Below, one piece after another: positions 7,923-12,314 of a stretch of DNA of 12,314 bases. The stretch spans positions 1 to 12,314 of the forward strand of contig CAKQJJ010000028.1 in assembly GCA_934247335.1 (NCBI GenBank), given 5' to 3'. The notes under the pieces were generated by a model, which searched no databases, had not been told where the DNA came from, and saw only the letters and a program-made list of their open reading frames with translations. This DNA comes from an uncultured Clostridia bacterium (GTDB lineage Bacteria; Bacillota; Clostridia; Christensenellales; Pumilibacteraceae). A program made the position numbers and the translations under genes. Positions within the stretch are counted from its first letter, which is position 1; every line of letters starts with the position of its first letter.

Positions 7923-9329
7923 TTACAGTTTGTACACGATGACTTTTGCCGGATACACTACTTTGTCTCCGAGCGTATAGCAATCGGTGCAATACTGAGC
8001 TACTTTTTTATCTTTTTCCGCTTCGTCCGCGCCTATCTTGTTTACGCGGAGCACGCGGTGATATTTCGGCTGAAAATCGTCGCTTACGAACGAATAAACG
8101 TGCACTCCGAATTTCAGGAGCAGGCGTTCTATATAGCTTTTTCCGTACACGTACGCGTCCTTGTATATCGGCATGGCGTCGGCGTCGCTTTCCGCCGATT
8201 CGAGCTCGCGGAGCCGTCTGTACATGTATTCTTCAAGCTGAATGAAGCTTGCAAACAGCGGCGTTAAAAGAAAACCGTCGCAAACGTCCAATTGCTTTTT
8301 GTTTGCGTCGCGCAAAACCGAAATGGTTTTTACGAGATTTTCGTCGTCGGACAAAATACTTTCTATTCTCGACAGGCTTTCGGCAAGGAACTTGCTTAAA
8401 GCTTCCGCCGTATTGTCCTCGGGTTGCAGCGCGGGCAAAACGAGCTTTTCGGGCTGCGAAACCTCTTCCGTCACAGCTTCCTGCGCGGCAGGCATTTCGC
8501 AATCGCCAACCGGCGGATAAAACGCCTTTCCGTTAAAATAAAACGAGCCGTCTTTTTCCTCGACGTCATGCATTACCAGAATATTGTCTATCTGGTCGAT
8601 AGTGACTTTCAGATTTTTGCAAAGCACTATTTTGTCGGGATTGTATTTAACGGCGTCTTCGACGGTCTTTTTGAAATCCTCGCGCAAAGCTATAAGGTCA
8701 AGCGCGAGAGGTTCGGTTATTTCGACGAAATAATTATCCTTAAATTTCTGAAGTTCGCGGTTAGACGAATAAAGAGCCGCGTCCTTGTTTTTCGTGTTGC
8801 CTATAAGGCGGGATATATCGGTAAAATACTTATTTAAATCGCTTCTGAGCGTGGCAAATTGTTGTTCGTCGAAAGCTTTGTTGCATGCGGCGCAATTTAC
8901 GTTTTCTTCCGCCCCGGAATTCGCTTCGGGAGCGGGCGCAATATCGCCGTTCGGTAAATCCGATTGTTCTTCGGAAGAACTCGTCTGGTTTTCTGCGTAT
9001 TCGGGAGCAGCAGTTTGTTCGGCGGTAACCGAGGACTGTTCTTCTATATCGCCGAATAAGACGTATTGCAAGCCGTTTGCGTTGAACGAAGAAACGGCGG
9101 CGGCGCTGAGCTGATTGTCCACCACCGCTATCAAAGCGCCTTCGGTGTTTTTCAATTCGCGGAAAGGTATTTCGCGCACGTTCTCGGGGAAAACGGTGTC
9201 GTCCATTAAAGAATCGAGGCATACTCCGACGACGGACGCGGCGCCGATTTTTCGGTCGGATAAAGCGGACAGTATATTTTCTCCGCTGCCGAATAAAATT
9301 ATTTTCTGATTTTCAGACAATCGTATCAT
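7923..9329 (-). CDS. GrpE-like nucleotide exchange factor with N-terminal Rossmann-like domain
   Basis: A 468-residue protein and first gene of the cluster. Residues 402-468 match the GrpE C-terminal beta domain: LLKFGV, then DDFQPKYH (family FDPxxHeA), then CYTLGDKVVYPAKVIV (family GYxlxdRvlRPAxVxV). Two helical stretches precede it (about 155-255 and 305-400), as expected for GrpE's long helices but longer and interrupted. Residues 8-95 resemble a small Rossmann fold: ILFGSGENIL, VVGVCLDS, ALIAVVD and YVLFGDI alternate beta strands with helices. An acidic linker (96-145) leads to a CAAC pair at 146-149. By family, GrpE swaps ADP for ATP on Hsp70, so the likely clients are the two neighbouring Hsp70s. 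The start at 9329 has AAGGAG 6 bases upstream (9336-9341). The frame extends to an ATG at 9383, but this adds 18 residues that include the ribosome binding site and is unlikely. Confidence 0.85.
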   Translation of the reverse strand: MIRLSENQKIILFGSGENILSALSDRKIGAASVVGVCLDSLMDDTVFPENVREIPFRELKNTEGALIAVVDNQLSAAAVSSFNANGLQYVLFGDIEEQSSVTAEQTAAPEYAENQTSSSEEQSDLPNGDIAPAPEANSGAEENVNCAACNKAFDEQQFATLRSDLNKYFTDISRLIGNTKNKDAALYSSNRELQKFKDNYFVEITEPLALDLIALREDFKKTVEDAVKYNPDKIVLCKNLKVTIDQIDNILVMHDVEEKDGSFYFNGKAFYPPVGDCEMPAAQEAVTEEVSQPEKLVLPALQPEDNTAEALSKFLAESLSRIESILSDDENLVKTISVLRDANKKQLDVCDGFLLTPLFASFIQLEEYMYRRLRELESAESDADAMPIYKDAYVYGKSYIERLLLKFGVHVYSFVSDDFQPKYHRVLRVNKIGADEAEKDKKVAQYCTDCYTLGDKVVYPAKVIVYKL

Positions 9330-9560
9330 TTTACACTCCTTCGGTTGACAAAACAATAGCCGTGGAAAGCTTAAAAAACGCAAAAAAATATCGTATTCCG
9401 TATACGCTTGCCCAATTTCGGACTTTTTTATCCGTTATCACAAGAGTACCGTATTTAAACGGAATAACCGCGCGTTTTTTAAGTTATACTTTTTTAAAAC
9501 ATTGCAGTTTATTTAATTTTTCGTTTCCCGTCGCGTTGGGCGGCGGAACGCCGAATGCGT

Positions 9561-9585
9561 TTCATCGAATATTATATTCAATGAA
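9561..9585. repeat. 25-bp near-palindromic repeat, left copy
   Basis: The 25 bases are an exact reverse complement of 9709-9733. The copy is itself a dyad, arms TTCATCGAATAT and ATATTCAATGAA around a single central T, with one mismatched pair. Similarity stops exactly at the repeat ends on both sides. Confidence 0.95.
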
Positions 9586-9619
9586 ATTTTAACGTCGGAA
9601 TACACCCGATTTTCACAGT

Positions 9620-9648
9620 AATATAAAAAATAAACATTAAATTTACAA
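9620..9648 (-). promoter_or_regulatory. Candidate promoter toward the chaperone cluster
   Basis: Read on the minus strand: TTGTAA (9648-9643, 4 of 6), 17 bases, TATATT (9625-9620, 5 of 6). It lies inside the inverted-repeat pair, back to back with the plus-strand promoter, and would give a leader of about 285 bases crossing the left 25-bp repeat. In such AT-rich DNA a chance match is possible. Confidence 0.35.
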
Positions 9649-9664
9649 AATCGGCGAAATTTTA

Positions 9665-9694
9665 TTGACAATCGGTGACCGATTGTGATATCAT
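9665..9694 (+). promoter_or_regulatory. Sigma-A-type promoter lying inside the inverted-repeat pair
   Basis: TTGACA (9665-9670, perfect -35), an 18-base spacer, then TATCAT (9689-9694, 5 of 6). In the present orientation it points toward the ECF gene, with a start near 9701, just before the right 25-bp repeat. The spacer is largely filled by an operator-like palindrome. Confidence 0.6.
9668..9686. promoter_or_regulatory. Perfect palindrome between -35 and -10: probable repressor operator
   Basis: ACAATCGG (9668-9675), TGA, CCGATTGT (9679-9686): 8-bp perfect arms. It overlaps the end of the -35 and fills the spacer, so a bound protein would block RNA polymerase. Its size and ACCGA/TCGGT character suit a TetR-like dimer, but the family is a guess and no candidate repressor gene is nearby. 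Confidence 0.6.
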
Positions 9695-9708
9695 ATTAAA
9701 GAAGTCGG

Positions 9709-9733
9709 TTCATTGAATATAATATTCGATGAA
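9709..9733. repeat. 25-bp near-palindromic repeat, right copy
   Basis: Exact inverted copy of 9561-9585, with arms TTCATTGAATAT and ATATTCGATGAA around a central A. As RNA on the plus strand the single mismatch becomes a U-G pair, and flanking G9708/C9734 extend the stem to 13 pairs. TCG and then seven Ts (9738-9744) follow, so this copy also resembles an intrinsic terminator. Confidence 0.95.
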
Positions 9734-9845
9734 CTCGTTTTTTTAAAAAAGCTAATTTATAAATGTCGAAGAAATGACAAATTATATTTATCGCAAGCTT
9801 GGCTATACGGGCATCTGGTATTATTAAAAAAACGTTTTTTGGTTA

Positions 9846-9874
9846 TTTACATATATCCACAATAGCGATATAAT
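9846..9874 (+). promoter_or_regulatory. Promoter of the ECF transporter gene
   Basis: TTTACA (9846-9851), a 17-base spacer and a perfect TATAAT (9869-9874). Transcription would start near 9881, giving a leader of only about 23 bases with AGAGG at 9892-9896. That leader is too short for a riboswitch. Confidence 0.75.
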
Positions 9875-9903
9875 GGTACGGAAAAATTTTCAGAGGTGCT
9901 TGT

Positions 9904-10518
9904 ATGGAACAAGAAAATCGGAACGACAAACAAGAAGTTTCCGCATCGGAAACGGTGGAATTGACCGCTGCCGACGGAAAAAAGAAAAAAATCAAAGACA
10001 GCAAATATTACGTTTCCACAAGAAAGATATGCTACGTCGCGCTTTTTACCGCGCTTAACATAGTGATGAGCTCGTCGATATGCTCGATACCGGTTCCGGG
10101 CGGGCACTTGTACTTAAACGACATAGTGATATGCCTTGCCGCGCTGGTATTGGACCCTCTGTCGGCGTTTATAGTGGGCGGCGTGGGCGCGTTCTTCGGC
10201 GATATGCTGTTTTACCCCACTCCCATGTTCGTATCCCTTGCCACTCACGGCTTGCAGGCGGTTGCGATATCGCTTATCTCGGGAAAGAAAAACGAGCTTG
10301 CCCCGCTGTGGAAGGCAATCGTCGCGGTTGCGGTCGGCGCGATAATAATGGTTACGGGTTACTCTCTCGGAAGGGCGTTTATATACTCCACTCCCGAATA
10401 CGCGATGATAAAGCTGCCTTTCCAGATTTTGCAGGCTTCGGTGGGCGCGGTTTTGGGCACGGTGCTTTTGTACGCAACTCCGATTAAACGCTATTCCGGC
10501 TTTATCCCGAAAGATTAG
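9904..10518 (+). CDS. ECF transporter S component (substrate-binding membrane subunit), substrate unknown
   Basis: A 204-residue membrane protein of the ECF-type vitamin/precursor transporter S-component kind (COG4720-like by general appearance). It would bind a small vitamin or precursor and use the shared EcfA-A'-T energising module, which is not in this window. About six hydrophobic segments are visible: roughly 42-61, 69-85, 86-104, 108-126, 134-154 and 172-192. The PVPGGHLYLNDIVI region and the glycine-rich FIVGGVGAFFGD stretch are typical of these transporters. The first 40 residues are an unusual hydrophilic extension, first acidic and then KKKKIKDSK, probably cytoplasmic. AGAGG lies 7 bases before the ATG. 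It stands alone behind its own promoter, and no riboswitch that would name the substrate is apparent. Candidates such as a thiamine precursor, folate or riboflavin cannot be separated by eye. Confidence 0.8.
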   Translation: MEQENRNDKQEVSASETVELTAADGKKKKIKDSKYYVSTRKICYVALFTALNIVMSSSICSIPVPGGHLYLNDIVICLAALVLDPLSAFIVGGVGAFFGDMLFYPTPMFVSLATHGLQAVAISLISGKKNELAPLWKAIVAVAVGAIIMVTGYSLGRAFIYSTPEYAMIKLPFQILQASVGAVLGTVLLYATPIKRYSGFIPKD

Positions 10519-10576
10519 TTTTTGCCGCAAAAGCAAATTATTTACCGAAATTTTGCAAAAAAATTCCGCTAAACCG

Positions 10577-10605
10577 TTGATTTATTTGCACGTTTGATAT
10601 ATAAT
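10577..10605 (+). promoter_or_regulatory. Promoter of galE
   Basis: TTGATT (10577-10582), 17 bases, perfect TATAAT (10600-10605), followed by AAGGAGG at 10622-10628. Its position 35 bases before the GTG start makes galE an independent transcription unit. Confidence 0.75.
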
Positions 10606-10639
10606 ATGTGCGAACAAAATCAAGGAGGCTCTAAAAACC

Positions 10640-11659
10640 GTGAAAAGCATTTTGGTTACCGGCGGAGCGGGTTATATCGGCTCGCACACCGTGGTAGAAC
10701 TCATCAATCAACATTACGACGTAGTAGTCGTGGACAACCTCGTCAACGCAAGCGAGGAAAGTCTTAACCGCATTAAGCAGATCACCGGCGTTATGCCCAA
10801 ATTCTACGACGCCGACATTCGCGACAGAGCTGCAATGGACAAGATTTTCGAGGAAAACGACATTGACAGCGTAATTCACTTCGCAGGGCTCAAAGCGGTG
10901 GGCGAAAGCGTTAAAATTCCGCTTACCTACTACGACAACAATATTTACGGAACGCTGGTTCTGCTTGAAAGCATGGCGGCTCACAACGTAAAGAAAATAG
11001 TGTTCTCGTCGTCCGCAACCGTATACGGCGATCCCGAACGCCTGCCCATCGACGAAGGCTGCCGTCTTTCCACCACCAATCCGTACGGCTCGACCAAGCT
11101 TTATATCGAAGGAATACTTCGCGATCTGTACACTTCCGACAACGGTTGGACTGTCGTGCTTTTGCGTTACTTCAACCCCGTGGGAGCTCATCCGTCCGGA
11201 CTTATCGGCGAAGACCCCAAGGGCATACCCAACAACCTTACCCCCTACATCGCTCAGGTTGCCTGCGGCAAGCGCGAGAAAGTAAGCGTGTTCGGCAACG
11301 ACTATCCCACTCCCGACGGAACGGGCGTACGCGATTACATTCACGTCGTAGACCTTGCGCTCGGACACATCAAGGCAATCGAAAAATGCGATAAGCCCGG
11401 CGTTTACACCTACAATCTCGGCACCGGAATAGGTTACAGCGTGCTGGACGTTATCCACGCGTTTGAAAAGGCTTGCGGACACGAAATTCCGTACGTCATC
11501 GCTCCCAGACGCGCCGGCGACATTGCAACCTGCTACGCTTGCGCCGACAAGGCTAAAAACGAACTGGGCTGGGTTGCCACCCGCTCGCTTGACGACATGT
11601 GCGCTTCGCTGTGGAAATGGCAGACCATGAATCCCGACGGATTTGCAACCAAAAAGTAA
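10640..11659 (+). CDS. galE: UDP-glucose 4-epimerase
   Basis: A 339-residue extended short-chain dehydrogenase/reductase, close to the usual GalE length of 338. It interconverts UDP-glucose and UDP-galactose with tightly bound NAD in the cytoplasm, supplying galactose for surface sugars and completing the Leloir pathway. Visible signatures are the NAD-binding GGAGYIGSH at 8-16, D60-I61 (DADIRD), FAGLKAVGES at 81-90, SSSATVYG at 123-130 with the catalytic serine, and the YxxxK pair Y149/K153, which match the E. coli GalE numbering. RYFNPVGAHPSG and the C-terminal YNLGTGIGYSVL and RRAGD motifs are also typical. The start is GTG at 10640; AAGGAGG lies 11 bases upstream and there is no nearby in-frame ATG. 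No other sugar genes are adjacent. Confidence 0.97.
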   Translation: MKSILVTGGAGYIGSHTVVELINQHYDVVVVDNLVNASEESLNRIKQITGVMPKFYDADIRDRAAMDKIFEENDIDSVIHFAGLKAVGESVKIPLTYYDNNIYGTLVLLESMAAHNVKKIVFSSSATVYGDPERLPIDEGCRLSTTNPYGSTKLYIEGILRDLYTSDNGWTVVLLRYFNPVGAHPSGLIGEDPKGIPNNLTPYIAQVACGKREKVSVFGNDYPTPDGTGVRDYIHVVDLALGHIKAIEKCDKPGVYTYNLGTGIGYSVLDVIHAFEKACGHEIPYVIAPRRAGDIATCYACADKAKNELGWVATRSLDDMCASLWKWQTMNPDGFATKK

Positions 11660-11677
11660 ATTTTCAGGGATTTTTGA

Positions 11678-11707
11678 CCGAAAACGGCGAAAATTTTCGT
11701 TTTTCGG
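11678..11707 (+). terminator. Long inverted repeat after galE, possible terminator
   Basis: CCGAAAAC...GTTTTTCGG arms (with one unpaired base) enclose the inner palindrome CGAAAATTTTCG, forming a nearly continuous stem about 19 bases after the galE stop. The T-rich arm is part of the stem rather than a separate tract, so the termination call is weak. TATACT follows at 11709-11714 and may be the -10 of the trxA promoter, although no good -35 is seen. Confidence 0.4.
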
Positions 11708-11749
11708 GTATACTAACTGTACGACAGAACGTATGCGGAGGTATTTGAA

Positions 11750-12064
11750 ATGAAAGAGATTACTTTGACGGCGGACAACTTTACGAAAGAAGTTTTAGAC
11801 TCCTCTCTTCCCGTCGTCGTCGATTTCTGGGCGAGCTGGTGCGTTCCCTGCACGATGATGTCGGGCGTAATCGACGAACTTGCCGAGCAGCTCGACGGAA
11901 AAATCAAAGTGGGCAAAGTAAACGTTGACGAAGAAGACACTCTTGCCGAGCAGTTCAACATCGACGCCATTCCCGCGATTTATCTGTTTAAGGACGGCAA
12001 AGTAACCGCCACCTCTCTCGGATACAAAAGCAAGGACGCCCTTTTGAAAGAACTCGGACTTTAA
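11750..12064 (+). CDS. trxA: Thioredoxin with WCVPC active site
   Basis: A 104-residue single-domain thioredoxin, the standard length. It reduces protein disulfides in the cytoplasm, recycled by thioredoxin reductase (not in this window). The active site is W30-C31-V32-P33-C34; most thioredoxins have WCGPC, so Gly is replaced by Val. The preceding VVVDFWASW and the cis-proline loop AIPAIYLFKDG (P75) are typical, though the family usually has Thr after that proline. There is no signal peptide. GCGGAGG (11735-11741) lies 8 bases before the ATG. The following CsoR-family gene starts 22 bases after the stop, so the two are probably one operon. The Val substitution could shift redox potential or partner choice; that is inference. 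Confidence 0.95.
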   Translation: MKEITLTADNFTKEVLDSSLPVVVDFWASWCVPCTMMSGVIDELAEQLDGKIKVGKVNVDEEDTLAEQFNIDAIPAIYLFKDGKVTATSLGYKSKDALLKELGL

Positions 12065-12086
12065 TCGATTTTGACGGAGACACGAC

Positions 12087-12314
12087 ATGAAACAATGCAT
12101 GGACGCGGAAAATCTTCACCGCAGATTAAAAAAAATAATAGGTCAGGTGCAAGCGATAGACAGGATGATTGACGAAGACATTCCCTGCGAAGACGTTTTA
12201 AGCCAGATAAACGCGGCTAAATCGGCGTTGCATAACGTCGGAAAAGTCGTTCTGGAAGGGCATATCAATCATTGCGTACGCGACGGCATTCAGCACGGCG
12301 ACGCAGATAAAACC
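12087..12314 (+). CDS. CsoR/FrmR-family metal- or thiol-sensing repressor, partial at right edge
   Basis: The first 76 codons of a DUF156 all-helical repressor; members are about 85-110 residues and work as tetramers on G/C-tract operators. The segment LHRRLKKIIGQVQAIDRMI at 10-28 is the typical first helix. The sensing residues are present as C34, H59 and C63 (H-x3-C), the Cys-His-Cys set of copper-sensing CsoR proteins, rather than the two-cysteine arrangement of persulfide sensors. An extra C4 sits near the N-terminus. CGGAGA lies 7 bases before the ATG. It follows trxA by 22 bases. By family its target would be a copper exporter or thiol-stress gene, possibly just past the right edge. Copper versus persulfide sensing cannot be settled by eye. 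Confidence 0.9.
   Translation, partial: MKQCMDAENLHRRLKKIIGQVQAIDRMIDEDIPCEDVLSQINAAKSALHNVGKVVLEGHINHCVRDGIQHGDADKT

Larger units (their letters stand above)
9330..9903. promoter_or_regulatory. 574-bp divergent AT-rich control region between the chaperone cluster and the ECF gene
   Basis: No credible gene lies here. It contains the paired 25-bp inverted repeats, a plus-strand promoter with an internal operator palindrome, a weaker minus-strand promoter, a second strong plus-strand promoter at its right end, and perfect A/T palindromes at 9739-9750 (T6A6) and 9827-9840 (A6CGT6). No CIRCE (TTAGCACTC-N9-GAGTGCTAA) is visible. Another possible minus-strand -10 is TATAAC at 9488-9483, without a good -35. 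The chaperone mRNA leader would be 150-290 bases depending on which promoter is used. Confidence 0.8.

Noticed and set aside
9330..9383. Upstream ATG adding 18 residues to the GrpE-like protein
   Set aside because: The extension includes the AAGGAG site that serves the ATG at 9329, has no ribosome binding site of its own that I can see, and reads unlike the rest of the protein.
9362..9592. 76-codon plus-strand open frame in the control region
   Set aside because: No ribosome binding site, AT-driven composition, and it runs through the left 25-bp repeat.
9561..9733. MITE-type mobile element with 25-bp terminal inverted repeats
   Set aside because: No target-site duplication flanks the repeats and the segment holds promoter and operator structure; a regulatory role explains it better, though a copy search would settle it.
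9330..9903. CIRCE or CtsR heat-shock operator for the chaperone cluster
   Set aside because: Neither the TTAGCACTC/GAGTGCTAA pair nor GGTCAAA direct repeats are present.
9734..9903. Riboswitch before the ECF transporter gene
   Set aside because: The strong promoter leaves only about 23 leader bases. The DNA between the right repeat and that promoter is AT-rich, with no conserved TPP, FMN, preQ1 or cobalamin elements that I could recognise.
10519..10572. Terminator after the ECF gene
   Set aside because: Short TTTTGC/GCAAAA pairings exist, but none forms a stem followed by a T run on the plus strand.
10631..11482. 283-codon minus-strand open frame
   Set aside because: Antisense to galE, whose catalytic motifs are intact.

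Overview
The window looks like chromosomal DNA from a low-to-mid GC Gram-positive bacterium, probably an uncultured member of class Clostridia (Bacillota). This rests on strong AGGAGG-type ribosome binding sites, sigma-A-like promoters (TTTACA-17-TATAAT and TTGATT-17-TATAAT), AT-rich intergenic DNA, a Gram-positive-type ECF vitamin transporter subunit, and a thioredoxin/CsoR pair. The lineage is inferred from style; there is no marker gene.

Layout. Positions 1-9329 are one long minus-strand gene cluster, read from high to low coordinates: (1) a GrpE-like nucleotide-exchange factor fused to an N-terminal Rossmann-like domain (9329-7923); (2) a short DnaK/Hsp70 without a helical lid (7883-6264); (3) a second Hsp70 whose lid is replaced by a von Willebrand factor A (VWA) domain with a complete metal site (6197-4104); (4) a 1035-residue protein with helical N-terminus, paired zinc ribbons, two fibronectin III-like domains and C-terminal beta domains (4043-936); (5) an unrecognised 212-residue protein (917-279); and (6) an unrecognised frame running off the left edge (282-1), which either overlaps gene 5 by ATGA or is its frameshifted continuation. 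Gaps between genes are 66 bp or less, so this is probably one operon. It reads as a dedicated accessory Hsp70 machine: exchange factor, two ATPases and a probable adaptor or client-binding protein, rather than the housekeeping hrcA-grpE-dnaK-dnaJ locus. No canonical DnaJ and no CIRCE operator were found.

Positions 9330-9903 are a 574-bp AT-rich divergent control region. It holds two copies of a near-palindromic 25-mer, exact reverse complements of each other (9561-9585 and 9709-9733), flanking 123 bp. That segment carries a plus-strand promoter with a palindromic operator between its -35 and -10, and a weaker minus-strand promoter. This is the architecture of a phase-variable invertible promoter, though a pair of repressor operators is the simpler alternative. 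A separate strong promoter (9846-9874) serves the next gene.

Positions 9904-12314 are ordinary plus-strand genes: an ECF transporter S component of unknown substrate, galE (UDP-glucose 4-epimerase) with its own promoter, trxA (thioredoxin with a WCVPC active site) and a CsoR/FrmR-family repressor cut by the right edge. The last two probably form an operon linking redox and metal or sulfur stress. There are no rRNA, tRNA, CRISPR or transposase genes.
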